Origin: Phenylobacterium montanum
GTDB lineage: Bacteria > Pseudomonadota > Alphaproteobacteria > Caulobacterales > Caulobacteraceae
DNA: 64,000 nt
Assembly: GCF_018135625.1 (NCBI RefSeq)
Contig: NZ_CP073078.1
Location: forward strand, 124,001 to 188,000
Reading direction: 5' to 3'
In this document: positions 1 through 8,806 of the stretch, piece after piece
How the letters are laid out: every line of letters starts with the position of its first letter
Position numbering within the stretch: the stretch's first letter is position 1
Notes under the pieces: model-generated
Database searches by the model: none
What the model was told of the DNA's origin: nothing
What the model saw: only the letters and a program-made list of their open reading frames with translations
Position numbers and translations under genes: made by a program

Positions 1-1
1 G

Positions 2-583
2 ACCCAGGCCCTGGCCAGCCTGATCGCCGAGGAGTGGGGGGCGCAGGCCCAGGTGATCGACCTCGACCGGATGCCGGCGACGCGGCTGGCCTTCACCACC
101 CTCGACCGGGTGGGCGAGGCCCGCGCCGAGGTGGTGGCCGAGGTCGTGCGCTATGCCGGCTCGGACCTGCTCTGCTACCACGCCGATGCTCCCGCGGCCC
201 TGGCCGAGCGTCAGGCCAAGGCCTGGGGGCCGATCCTGGACTGGGCGCGGCACGGGTTGGGCCTCGATTTCACCCCGACCGAGGGCATCGTCCACCGCGC
301 CCAGCCGGGCCCGACCCTGCGCCGGGTCGGCGACCTGGCCGAGGCTCTGGACGATTTCCAGCTCTCGGGCCTTGTCTTCGCCACCGCCCTCTACGGCTCG
401 GCGATCCTGGCCCTGGCCGTGCAGCGTGAGCGCCTGACAGCGGAAGACGCCTACGAATTGGCGCGACTGGACGAGGCCTTCCAGGAGGAAAAGTGGGGCC
501 TCGACGAGGAGGCCGCCGCCCGCGCAGAGCATCACCGCGGTGACGCTCGCATGATCGGCGGCTGGTTTCAGGCCTTGGCCTGA
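2..583 (+). CDS. ATP12-family F1-ATPase assembly chaperone (5' end outside window)
   Basis: The frame is open from the left edge, so the true start lies upstream and 193 residues are visible. ATP12 proteins bind the F1 alpha subunit and help assemble the ATP synthase catalytic head in the cytoplasm. The visible part has the family's helical C-terminal half: an N-terminal stretch with LIAEEW and MPATRLAFT, then LLCYHADAP followed by a QAKAWGPILDWA helix, and a late SGLVFATALYGSAILALA helix. A GTG at 53 could be read as a start, but in-frame coding upstream (TQALASLIAEEW) matches the family, so that start is rejected. The gene ends 16 bases inside the convergent TPR gene. Family assignment is by recognition of sequence pattern. 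Confidence 0.85.
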   Translation, partial: TQALASLIAEEWGAQAQVIDLDRMPATRLAFTTLDRVGEARAEVVAEVVRYAGSDLLCYHADAPAALAERQAKAWGPILDWARHGLGLDFTPTEGIVHRAQPGPTLRRVGDLAEALDDFQLSGLVFATALYGSAILALAVQRERLTAEDAYELARLDEAFQEEKWGLDEEAAARAEHHRGDARMIGGWFQALA

Positions 584-2865
584 CCTGAGCGCCAGTCGTC
601 CGCCATGGCCTCGAACACGCCGTCCCAGTCGCCGACCGAGGGCTGGCGCCAGACGCGGACGGACGGATACCAGGGGCTGATCTCGCCCTTCGTCAGCCAG
701 CGCCAGTCGCAGACCGCATTGACCGCCAGCCAGACCGGCGCGCCGATCGCGCCCGCCAGATGGACCACGCTGGTGTCGCAGGCGACCACCAGGTCCAGGG
801 CCTGGATCACCGCCGCGGTGTCGGCGAGGTCGCCGGCGTCGTAGGCTGCGCCCAGGGTCGCGACCTCCATGCCGGCGGGCAGGGCGTCCAGCTGTTCCAG
901 GCCATACTGTTTCTGCAGGCTGATCAGCGGCGCGCCGACGGCGCGGGCCAGGGGCGCGAAGGCCGCCAGCGGGATCGAGCGGCCGCGGTCGACCTTGGCG
1001 GTGACGTTGCCGCTCCAGACGACGCCGACGCGAGGCGCTGGCCGCGGGAAGGCGCCGTCGATCCGCTTGCGCCACGCCTGCGTCAGCACCGGATCGGGTT
1101 CGAGATAGGGCGTGGGGCCAGGCAGACACTCTAGGGTCACGCCCAGGCGGTGGGGCAGGCTGAACAGGGGCGCATGGAAGTCGGCGGGCGGCACGGGATC
1201 GGTGGGTTCGATGTAGCGCGCCACGCCGCCCATGCGGTCGACGAGCCGCCCGGTCGCGCCATGCGCCTCCAGTACGACCTCGGCGCCCAGGGCCGCGACC
1301 TGGGGGACGAAGCGCAGGCATTGTAGGACATCGCCCAGGCCCTGTTCGCCGTGCAGCAGGATGGTCTTGCCGGTCAGGTCCTCACCGCGCCACAGGGGCA
1401 TGGGATAGCGGGCCTCGTCGCGGCGGCGGGACGGGGCGCGCAGGCGGTGCTCGAAGCCCTCCCAGCCCTCGGCGTAGCGGCCGAGCTGCAGGCGGACCAC
1501 GCCCAGATTGTAGTAGGCCTCCCAGGTGTCGCCGCGAAGGGTGGTGGCCTTGAGATAGTCGGCCTCGGCCTCGTCGAACCGGCCCTGGCGGAAGCGGACT
1601 ACACCGAGGTTCACATGGCTCTGCGCCGACAAGGGGCGCCGCTCGGCCGCGATCAAGAGCGCCGCCTCGGCCTCGGCGAAGGCGCCCTTGGCCATCAGCG
1701 CCTGGCCCAGGGCGGAATGGCCAGCGGCCAGGTCCGGCTCCAGCGTCAGGGCTTGGCGGGCGGCGGCCTCAGCCTCGTCCGCGCGATCCAGCTCCGCCAG
1801 GACGGCGGCCAGAGCGGCGTGGGCGGGGGCATAGGTCGGATCCAGCGCGATAGCGCGGGCCTGGACGATCGCGGCCTCCGGGAAATGGGCGTCGTAGGCC
1901 AGGGACAGGCCGAGATTGTGGTGCAGCAGGGCGTCGCCGGGCGCTAGCCGCATGGCGGTCTCGTGCGCCGCCAGGGCCTCGTCGGGGCGCTGCAGGGCGC
2001 TCAGCATGTTGCCGCGGTGGGAGTGGGCCTGGGCCAGGCGCGGCTCGAGGGCGATGGCCCGCTCATGCGCTGCGAGGGCCTCCGCTGTGCGGTCGAGTTC
2101 GCCGAGCAGCAGGCCGTAGTTGTAGTGCGCCAGGGCCGATTGCGGCGCGAGCCGGAGGGCGAGGGCGAACCCGGCCTCGGCATCGTCGTAGCGCTCCAGC
2201 CGGCGAAGCAGCGCGGCGCGGTTGGCGTGGGCCTCGGCGTAGGCGGGATTGAGGGCGATGGCGCGGTCATAGTGCGTCACCGCCGCGGCCATGTTGGGGG
2301 TGGTCTGGTCGGCTGCGAGGGCGTTGGCGAGGTTATATTCGGCGGCGGCGAGGTTCGGATGGGCGGCGAGCAGCGCCGTCAGGACGGCGATGGCCTCGTC
2401 GCGGCGGCCAAGCTCCAACAGCACCACGCCGAGGCTGGCCTGGGGCTCGGGCCTGGCTGGGTCCAGGCGGATCGCTGTCTGAAGCGCTTCCGTAGCCTCT
2501 GTCCGGCGGTCTTGGGCATAGAGGGCAGCGCCCAGGTTCCCGTAGGCCATGGCGAGGCCGGCGTCTATGGAGAGGGCCAAGCGGCAGGCCTGTTCGGCCT
2601 CCAGCGGGCGGCCGAGGCCGAGCAGGGCGTTGGCCAGGTTGCTGGCGTAGCTGGCGTCGGACCTGAGCGCCAGGGCGCGGCGGATCAACTCGGCGCTGGC
2701 CTCCAGCCGTCCGCGCTGCTGTTCGGCGACGCCCAGCAGGTGCAGGGCTTCGGCGTGGTCTGATTGGAGTTTGAGTATCTCAGCATAGGCCGCGGCGGCC
2801 TCGTCGATCCTGCCGGCGCGGTGCTGGGCCAGGGCGTCGGCCAGGCGCTGGTCGATCCCGCTCAC
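568..2865 (-). CDS. TPR-repeat protein with C-terminal heptosyltransferase-like (GT9/GT-B) domain
   Basis: A 765-residue protein with a GTG start six bases after purN stops, so it is probably co-transcribed with purM and purN. Residues 1 to about 490 are a long run of about 34-residue TPR units with the usual A/G-Y/N spacing (for example YAEAHANRAALLRRLERYDD). From about residue 500 the sequence changes to a Rossmann-type domain with LLHGEQGLGDVLQCLRF and, near the end, ACDTSVVHLAGAIGAPVW, which resembles the nucleotide-sugar binding end of family 9 glycosyltransferases. No signal peptide is visible. Proteins of this architecture are common in Alphaproteobacteria and are thought to glycosylate proteins or lipids; the substrate is unknown. 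It overlaps the ATP12 gene tail to tail. Confidence 0.8.
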   Translation of the reverse strand: MSGIDQRLADALAQHRAGRIDEAAAAYAEILKLQSDHAEALHLLGVAEQQRGRLEASAELIRRALALRSDASYASNLANALLGLGRPLEAEQACRLALSIDAGLAMAYGNLGAALYAQDRRTEATEALQTAIRLDPARPEPQASLGVVLLELGRRDEAIAVLTALLAAHPNLAAAEYNLANALAADQTTPNMAAAVTHYDRAIALNPAYAEAHANRAALLRRLERYDDAEAGFALALRLAPQSALAHYNYGLLLGELDRTAEALAAHERAIALEPRLAQAHSHRGNMLSALQRPDEALAAHETAMRLAPGDALLHHNLGLSLAYDAHFPEAAIVQARAIALDPTYAPAHAALAAVLAELDRADEAEAAARQALTLEPDLAAGHSALGQALMAKGAFAEAEAALLIAAERRPLSAQSHVNLGVVRFRQGRFDEAEADYLKATTLRGDTWEAYYNLGVVRLQLGRYAEGWEGFEHRLRAPSRRRDEARYPMPLWRGEDLTGKTILLHGEQGLGDVLQCLRFVPQVAALGAEVVLEAHGATGRLVDRMGGVARYIEPTDPVPPADFHAPLFSLPHRLGVTLECLPGPTPYLEPDPVLTQAWRKRIDGAFPRPAPRVGVVWSGNVTAKVDRGRSIPLAAFAPLARAVGAPLISLQKQYGLEQLDALPAGMEVATLGAAYDAGDLADTAAVIQALDLVVACDTSVVHLAGAIGAPVWLAVNAVCDWRWLTKGEISPWYPSVRVWRQPSVGDWDGVFEAMADDWRSGQAKA

Positions 2866-2871
2866 GCCGCC

Positions 2872-3495
2872 TCAGGCGAAGGGCGGGTTGGCCAGGGCCG
2901 CATCCGAAGCCGGCGCAGCGGCCTGGCCGGTCACGGCGGCCGCGAGGCAGACCGGATAGAGCCGGTGCTCTGCGGCCAGCACCCGCGCCGCCAGACGTTC
3001 CTCGTCGTCGCCTGGCAGCACCGGCACGGCGGCCTGGCCGATCAGGGGACCTTCGTCGACGCCGGGGGTCACCCAGTGCACGCTGCAGCCGTGCAGCTTC
3101 ACACCGGCCTCCAACGCCCGCTGGTGGGTGTGCAGGCCGGGAAAGGCGGGCAGCAGCGCCGGGTGGACATTGATCATCCGCCCCGACCAGGCCGAGACCA
3201 GGAACGGGGTCAGGATGCGCATGTAGCCGGCCAGGGCCACGAACTCGACGCCGGCGGCCTTCAGGGCCGCGTCGATCGCCCGCTCGTGCGCCTCGCGGTC
3301 CTTGCCATAGGGCTTGTGGTCGATGGCGAGTGTGGGGACGCCCGCCTCCGCCCCCCGCTCCAGCCCCGGCGCTTCGGGGCGATTGGACAGGACCAGGGCG
3401 ATCTCGGCCGGATAGTCCGGGGCCGCCGCCGCGCGGATCAGGGCCACGGCGTCGGTGCCGCGGCCCGAGATCAGAATGCCGACACGCTTGCGCAT
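2872..3495 (-). CDS. purN: phosphoribosylglycinamide formyltransferase
   Basis: Transfers a formyl group from 10-formyltetrahydrofolate to GAR, the third step of purine synthesis, in the cytoplasm. The 207-residue length fits the family. The catalytic Asn-x-His is in INVHPALLPAFPGLHTH near residue 108, and the catalytic Asp is in VTPGVDEGPL near residue 145. The phosphate-binding loop reads SGRGTDAVAL where the family normally has Gly-Ser-Asn, an odd change noted as a finding. The gene follows purM with an 8-base gap and precedes the TPR gene by 6 bases, consistent with one operon. Residues 185-207 form an Ala-rich tail of no clear function. Confidence 0.95.
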   Translation of the reverse strand: MRKRVGILISGRGTDAVALIRAAAAPDYPAEIALVLSNRPEAPGLERGAEAGVPTLAIDHKPYGKDREAHERAIDAALKAAGVEFVALAGYMRILTPFLVSAWSGRMINVHPALLPAFPGLHTHQRALEAGVKLHGCSVHWVTPGVDEGPLIGQAAVPVLPGDDEERLAARVLAAEHRLYPVCLAAAVTGQAAAPASDAALANPPFA

Positions 3496-3503
3496 GGGGT
3501 GGC

Positions 3504-4535
3504 TTACGCGCCCGCCTTTTCCAGCTGGCCGCAGACGAAGGCGGTCTCGCCGGCCTCCATCAGCCCGGCCAGCACCGCCTCGGCATGGCGCGGCTTGACG
3601 ATCAGCACGAAGCCCACGCCGCAGTTGAAGGTGCGGCGCAGTTCGTGGTCGGCGACGCCGCCCACCTGTTGCAGCCAGGCGAACACCGGGGGCAGGGGCC
3701 AGGCCTCCCAGTCGAAGCGCGGGACGAGGCCGTCGGCGATGCAGCGCGGCGGGTTTTCGATCAGGCCGCCGCCGGTGATGTGGGCGCCGGCCTCCACCAG
3801 GCCCTGCTTGATCAGGGGCAGGACGGATTTGATGTAGATGCGGGTCGGCGCCATCAGCGCCTCGCCCAGGGTCTTGCCGGCCTCGAACGGGGCGGGCGCG
3901 TCCCAGGCCAGGCCCGAACGCTCGACGATCTTGCGGACCAGAGAATAGCCGTTGGAGTGCGGGCCCGACGAGCCGACCCCGATCAGAAGATCGCCCGCCG
4001 CCTGGGTCTCAAGTCGCGGCAGCACCGCGTCGCGCTCCACCGCGCCGATGGAGAAGCCGGCCAGGTCGTAGTCGCCCTCGCTGTACATGCCGGGCATCTC
4101 GGCCGTCTCGCCGCCCACCAGGGCCGCGCCGGCCTGGCGGCAGCCTTCGGCGATGCCGGCCACCACGCGCCGCCCGATCTCCACCTCCAGCCGGCCGGTG
4201 GCGTAGTAGTCGAGGAACATCAGGGGCTCGGCGCCCTGGGCCAAGAGGTCGTTGACGCACATGGCCACCAGGTCGACGCCCACCGTGTCGTGATGCCCGC
4301 TCTCGATGGCGATCTTCAGCTTGGTGCCTACGCCGTCAGTGGTGGAGACGATCAGCGGGTCGGAAAAGCCCGCGGCCTTCAGGTCGAACAGGGCGCCGAA
4401 TCCGCCCAGGGCCGCGTCGGCTCCGGGGCGGCGGGTCGACTTGGCCAGGGGCTTGATCGCTTCCACCAGGGCGGCGCCCGCATCGATGTCGACGCCGGCT
4501 TGGGCATAGGTCAGGCCATTGGGCCGATCGGTCAT
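3504..4535 (-). CDS. purM: phosphoribosylformylglycinamidine cyclo-ligase (AIR synthetase)
   Basis: Closes the imidazole ring of AIR using ATP, step five of purine synthesis. The 343-residue length is typical. Recognisable blocks are [20 protein letters not shown] at the N terminus, [43 protein letters not shown] and the glycine-rich [14 protein letters not shown]. The ATG at 4535 faces the rnd promoter region, so purM and rnd diverge from a gap of about 160 bases. It is the first gene of a purM-purN-TPR unit. Confidence 0.97.
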   Translation of the reverse strand: MTDRPNGLTYAQAGVDIDAGAALVEAIKPLAKSTRRPGADAALGGFGALFDLKAAGFSDPLIVSTTDGVGTKLKIAIESGHHDTVGVDLVAMCVNDLLAQGAEPLMFLDYYATGRLEVEIGRRVVAGIAEGCRQAGAALVGGETAEMPGMYSEGDYDLAGFSIGAVERDAVLPRLETQAAGDLLIGVGSSGPHSNGYSLVRKIVERSGLAWDAPAPFEAGKTLGEALMAPTRIYIKSVLPLIKQGLVEAGAHITGGGLIENPPRCIADGLVPRFDWEAWPLPPVFAWLQQVGGVADHELRRTFNCGVGFVLIVKPRHAEAVLAGLMEAGETAFVCGQLEKAGA

Positions 4536-4693
4536 TTGAGACTACCTCAGGGCGCGGACCCGTCCGGGCCGCGCTTCGTTGAATTCCGCCAGCGTCTTAA
4601 GGTGCGTCTGCGGCGCAATAAAGAGCCCGGAAACCGATTTGCATCGCATGATGCGCTTGCCCAAACGACGTTGCGTCAGGCTATAGCTATCCG

Positions 4694-5869
4694 ATGACAC
4701 CAATCACGACCACAGCGCAATTGCAGGCCTTCTGCGACCGGATCGCCGGCGACCCTTTCATCGCCGTCGACACCGAATTCATGCGCGAGAGCACCTACTG
4801 GCCCAAGCTGTGCCTGGTCCAGGTCGCCGGGCCTTCGGACAGCGCGGTCATCGACCCCCTGGCGGACGACATGGACCTGGCGCCGCTGCTGGCGCTGCTG
4901 GGCGACCCGGGAATCGAGAAGGTGTTCCACGCCGCCCGGCAGGACGTGGAGATCTTCAACAACCTGGGGGTGATGCCCCGGCCGCTGTTCGACACCCAGA
5001 TCGCCGGCATGGCCGCGGGCTTCGGCGAGCAGATCGCCTATGACGCCCTGGTGCGCCAGATGCTGAAGATCGAGCTGGACAAGTCGAGCCGCTTCACCGA
5101 CTGGGCGCGCCGGCCGCTGAGCCAGGCCCAGCTGGACTATGCCCTGGCCGACGTCACCCACTTGGCGGCCCTCTATCCGACCCTGCGCGACCGGCTGGCG
5201 AGCTCTGGCCGCCTGGCCTGGGTGCAGGAGGAGATGGCCCAGGTCACCGACCCGGCCAACTACGACACCGACCCGGAGAACGCCTGGCGGCGGCTGAAGC
5301 CGCGCAAGCACTCGGCCAAGTACCTGGCGGTGTTCCGCGCCGTGGCCGCCTGGCGCGAGCGCACCGCCCAGACCCGCGACCAGCCGCGGGGCCGGATCAT
5401 CAAGGACGAGGTGATCGACGAGATCGCCAACCAGGCGCCCACCGACGCCGACGGCCTGAACCGCCTGCGTTCGCTGCAGAAAGGCTTCGCCGGCTCCCGG
5501 TTCGGGCCGGAGCTGATCGAGGCGATCCGCACCGCGCTGAAGGATCCGGAGGGCTATGCCCCGCGGATCGAGCGCAATGGCGGGCCGCCCAATCCGGCCT
5601 CGGGCGCCATCGTCGAGTTGCTGAAAGTGCTGCTCAAGGCCCGGGCCGAGGAAGCGGGGGTGGCCTCCAAGCTGATCGCCACCGTGGCCGACCTGGAAAA
5701 GATCGCCAATGACGATCATGCCGACACCGGCGCCCTGCACGGCTGGCGGCGGGAGGCGTTCGGCGAGGACGCCCTGAAGCTGAAGCGCGGCGAACTGGCC
5801 CTGGTGCTGGATGGTACACGGGTCCGGGTGGTCGAGGTACGCCGCGCCCCGCGCGCGGCCGCCGACTGA
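4694..5869 (+). CDS. rnd: ribonuclease D
   Basis: A 3'-5' exoribonuclease that trims tRNA and other small RNA 3' ends. The DEDDy exonuclease site is intact: Asp26 and Glu28 in AVDTEF, Asp84 in HAARQDVEIF, and Tyr149 and Asp153 in DYALADVTHL. An HRDC domain follows at about residues 205-285, and the rest is the C-terminal HRDC-like part. The length of 391 residues is usual. The ATG at 4694 begins MTPITTTAQLQAFC just before the first beta strand of the nuclease fold. It diverges from purM. Confidence 0.96.
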   Translation: MTPITTTAQLQAFCDRIAGDPFIAVDTEFMRESTYWPKLCLVQVAGPSDSAVIDPLADDMDLAPLLALLGDPGIEKVFHAARQDVEIFNNLGVMPRPLFDTQIAGMAAGFGEQIAYDALVRQMLKIELDKSSRFTDWARRPLSQAQLDYALADVTHLAALYPTLRDRLASSGRLAWVQEEMAQVTDPANYDTDPENAWRRLKPRKHSAKYLAVFRAVAAWRERTAQTRDQPRGRIIKDEVIDEIANQAPTDADGLNRLRSLQKGFAGSRFGPELIEAIRTALKDPEGYAPRIERNGGPPNPASGAIVELLKVLLKARAEEAGVASKLIATVADLEKIANDDHADTGALHGWRREAFGEDALKLKRGELALVLDGTRVRVVEVRRAPRAAAD

Positions 5870-5926
5870 CCGCGGCGCTTTGCGCCCTATCGCCGCCGCG
5901 ATCCCGGCCTAGGCTGTAGCTCAGAC

Positions 5927-6910
5927 TTGGTCGGCGCGGAGGGCGTCCTGACAACGACAGCGCCGACACGCCGGCCAAATCCGGCCGCCTGGCTTCTGTG
6001 GGCGCCGGCGCTCGCGCTGTCGGCTGCGGCCTACCTGGCCTTGCTGGCAGTGGTGATCGACTTCATCGGCGTCGATGGCGCCGATCGGATTCCGGCGACG
6101 CTGGTGCGCCTGGCCTGGTCGGGCGCCGGTCTTGGCCTTGCGGTCATTTCACTGGTTTCGGCGGGTCTGTGGCTGACCCTGGCGGGCAGTCGCCTGCTCG
6201 GCGCGCGCATGAGCGGCCTAGTGCGGGTCTTTGCCCTGCTGTTCGCGTTCGCCGGCCTGGGCTCAGCGGGGCTCGAGCTGCGTGGGACCACGGTGGCGGC
6301 GGCCGGCGCGGCGACCGCGGCCAAATGGGCCTACAGCGTCCGCGCCGATCCTGCGCACAATCGGCTGGTGATCAAGGGACCGGTCGGGCGGCGGTTCGGG
6401 GCCGCGGTCCAGCAGGGCCTGGCGCAGCTGTCCGACCCGGTGCAGGTGGAAATCGACAGTCCCGGCGGGCTGCTGGACGAGGCCCTGCGCGCCGGCCGGG
6501 CTATCTCCGCGCGCCCGGGAGCCAGCGTGGTCGCCCGCCACTGGTGCGCCAGCGCCTGCCTGATCGTGCTGATGAGCGGCCAGCAGCGCCTGGCCGATCG
6601 CCATACTCAGCTCGGCTTTCATGCCGCGACGCCCCTGGCGCCGCCACAGGATGCGCTGTTCGCCTGGTCCTTCGCCCGGCAAAGGCGCGCCGCCGAGGCC
6701 TATCTGCTAGATCGCGGCGCGCCGGCGGACCTGGTGGCGCGGGCCGATCGCATCGGGCCGCGACGGGTGGTGACCCTCACCGCCGCCCAGGCCCTGGACC
6801 GCGGCGTCCTGACCGGGGTGCTGCCGGCCCCGGCCGCCGGTGGGCGCAGACCGCGACACAGCGACGCTAGGCCGGCTTCGTTCATTGTTCCTGATAGGTG
6901 GGCCGAATAG
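5927..6910 (+). CDS. membrane protein with ClpP-like periplasmic domain (COG3904 type)
   Basis: A 327-residue protein whose first 130 residues carry three to four hydrophobic segments. The rest is a ClpP/crotonase-like fold with EIDSPGGLLDEALRAG and HWCASACLIVLMSG. Ser209 (in CASAC) and His232 (in GFHAA) would be the catalytic Ser and His by analogy with ClpP and SppA. The function of this family is not established; a membrane-linked peptidase is an inference. The start is uncertain: TTG at 5927 is used here, but GGAGGG at 5938-5943 lies just before an in-frame CTG at 5948, which may be the real start. It ends immediately upstream of the histidine kinase and in the same frame, so the two may be co-transcribed. 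Confidence 0.7.
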   Translation: MVGAEGVLTTTAPTRRPNPAAWLLWAPALALSAAAYLALLAVVIDFIGVDGADRIPATLVRLAWSGAGLGLAVISLVSAGLWLTLAGSRLLGARMSGLVRVFALLFAFAGLGSAGLELRGTTVAAAGAATAAKWAYSVRADPAHNRLVIKGPVGRRFGAAVQQGLAQLSDPVQVEIDSPGGLLDEALRAGRAISARPGASVVARHWCASACLIVLMSGQQRLADRHTQLGFHAATPLAPPQDALFAWSFARQRRAAEAYLLDRGAPADLVARADRIGPRRVVTLTAAQALDRGVLTGVLPAPAAGGRRPRHSDARPASFIVPDRWAE

Positions 6911-6949
6911 TCAGGACCCCGACTTGGTCCAGGCTCTGGGGAAACTCAA

Positions 6950-8806
6950 CTGATCGGCGCGCGCTCCAGCACGATCGATGATACGCGATACGCGCCCGCC
7001 GGACAGAGCGGGGATCGATTCGACCTGGACAGTCTCTGGCTGCGCTTCCGCGATCCCGATATCGAGCGCGCCTTCACCCGCGAAATCTTCACCCAGTCGA
7101 TCAAGTTCATCCGCGCCTATCTGATGGCGGGGCTGGGCCTGTATCTGGTGTTCGGCCTGCTGGACCTGACGGTGGGCGGGCGACTGACCAGCTATCTGCT
7201 GCTGATCCGCTTTGGGGCTGTCTGCCCGACCCTCCTGGCCGTCTTTGGCCTGAGCTTTCTGAGGGATTTCTTCCGCATCGGCCAAGCCGGCCTGTCCGTC
7301 GCCGTGCTGGCCACGGGCTTTGGCGTGGTGGTGATGACGGCGATCATGGATCCGCCGTTCAACAGCCTCTACTACGCGGGGATCATCATGGTGGTGATCT
7401 TCGGCGGCAGCATGATTCGACTGAAGTTCCGCTACAGCACCGCCATCGCCCTGTTCCTGGTCGGCAGCTATCAGGTGTCGGCGATCTGGATCAATCCGAT
7501 CCCGCGTTCGATGCTGATCAGCAACAACTTCTTCCTGTCGATGGCGACTGCCGTCGGCCTGTTCTCCGGCTATTTCCAGGAACTCTACATCCGGCGCGCC
7601 TACGCCGGCCAGAAGGTGGTCGAGGAGGCGCGCCTGGCGGCGGACGCGGCCAACGAGGCCAAGAGCGCCTTTCTGGCCACCATGAGCCACGAGATCCGCA
7701 CGCCCCTGAACGGGGTCCTGGGCATGGTCCAGGCCATGGCGCGCGAGCCCCTGCCGGAGCACCAGCGCGAGCGCCTGGGGGTGATCGGGGCCTCGGGCGA
7801 GATGCTGCTGGCGATCCTGAACGACATGCTGGACCTGTCCAAGATCGAGGCCGGGCGGCTGGAGCTGGAGGTGGTCGATTTCGACCTCGCCGCCCTGGTG
7901 AGCGAGGTCGCCGCAATTTTCGAGCCGCTGGCGGCCGGCAAGGGGGTGGCGTTCACGGTCGAGATCGCGCCCGACGCTACCGGCGCCTATCGTGGCGATC
8001 CCCTGCGCGTGCGGCAGATCGTGCACAACCTTGTCTCCAACGCGGTCAAGTTCACCGCCGACGGGACGGTCCAGGTGGAGCTCGGCGCCGAAGGCGGCGG
8101 CGTTCGCCTGGTGGTCAGCGACACCGGCATCGGCATCGCGCCGGAGCGGATCGAGCAGTTGTTCGACAAGTTCGTACAGGCGGATTCCTCGACTACGCGC
8201 CGCTATGGCGGCGCCGGGCTGGGCCTGGCCATCTGCCGCCAGCTATGTCTCCAGATGGGCGGCGAGATCCGCGCCCAGAGCGACCTCGGCCGCGGCAGCC
8301 GGTTCACTGTCTGGCTCCCGCTGGACGCGGTCGAGGCCGCAGCCCAGCCGCTGTTGGAGGCCGATGAGGCGGCGCTCCCGGGCCAGGGCGCCTCGCTGCG
8401 CATTCTGGCGGCCGAGGACAATCCGGTGAACCAGCTGGTGCTGAAGACCCTGCTGGGTCAGGCGGGGATCGAGCCTGTGCTGGTCGATGACGGCGCCGCG
8501 GCCGTGGCCGCCTGGTCCGGCGGGAGCTGGGACCTGATCCTGATGGACGCCCAGATGCCGGTGATGGACGGCCTGGCGGCCGCCCGCGAGATCCGCAGAC
8601 GCGAAGCCGAGAGCGGCCGCGCGCCCACGCCCATCATCGCCCTGACCGCCAACGCCATGAGCCACCAGGTGGAGGCCTATCTGGCCGCCGGCATGGACAG
8701 CGTGGTGGCAAAGCCGATCCAGATCGCCGAGCTGTTCGAGGTCATCGCCGCCATTGCCGGTGGAGGCGAAGCCGGGGACTCCAAGTCCGAGAAGCTCGCG
8801 GTCTAG
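6950..8806 (+). CDS. membrane-bound hybrid histidine kinase with C-terminal receiver
   Basis: The coding signal starts well upstream of the first ATG (7124). In the open frame from 6911 the stretch LRFRDPDIERAFTRE is a typical cytoplasmic lead-in to the first membrane helix of such sensors, yet there is no ATG, GTG or TTG. A CTG at 6950 with GGGGAAA six bases ahead is the best start (618 residues). Order of domains: about six membrane helices (residues 55-220), HisKA with MSHEIRTPLNGV (His247), an HATPase with VSNAVKFT, DTGIGI and GGAGLGLAI, and a receiver with Asp533 in LILMDAQMPVMDG. The signal sensed and the phosphorelay partner are unknown. It overlaps the convergent ppx by four bases. 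Confidence 0.88.
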   Translation: MIGARSSTIDDTRYAPAGQSGDRFDLDSLWLRFRDPDIERAFTREIFTQSIKFIRAYLMAGLGLYLVFGLLDLTVGGRLTSYLLLIRFGAVCPTLLAVFGLSFLRDFFRIGQAGLSVAVLATGFGVVVMTAIMDPPFNSLYYAGIIMVVIFGGSMIRLKFRYSTAIALFLVGSYQVSAIWINPIPRSMLISNNFFLSMATAVGLFSGYFQELYIRRAYAGQKVVEEARLAADAANEAKSAFLATMSHEIRTPLNGVLGMVQAMAREPLPEHQRERLGVIGASGEMLLAILNDMLDLSKIEAGRLELEVVDFDLAALVSEVAAIFEPLAAGKGVAFTVEIAPDATGAYRGDPLRVRQIVHNLVSNAVKFTADGTVQVELGAEGGGVRLVVSDTGIGIAPERIEQLFDKFVQADSSTTRRYGGAGLGLAICRQLCLQMGGEIRAQSDLGRGSRFTVWLPLDAVEAAAQPLLEADEAALPGQGASLRILAAEDNPVNQLVLKTLLGQAGIEPVLVDDGAAAVAAWSGGSWDLILMDAQMPVMDGLAAAREIRRREAESGRAPTPIIALTANAMSHQVEAYLAAGMDSVVAKPIQIAELFEVIAAIAGGGEAGDSKSEKLAV

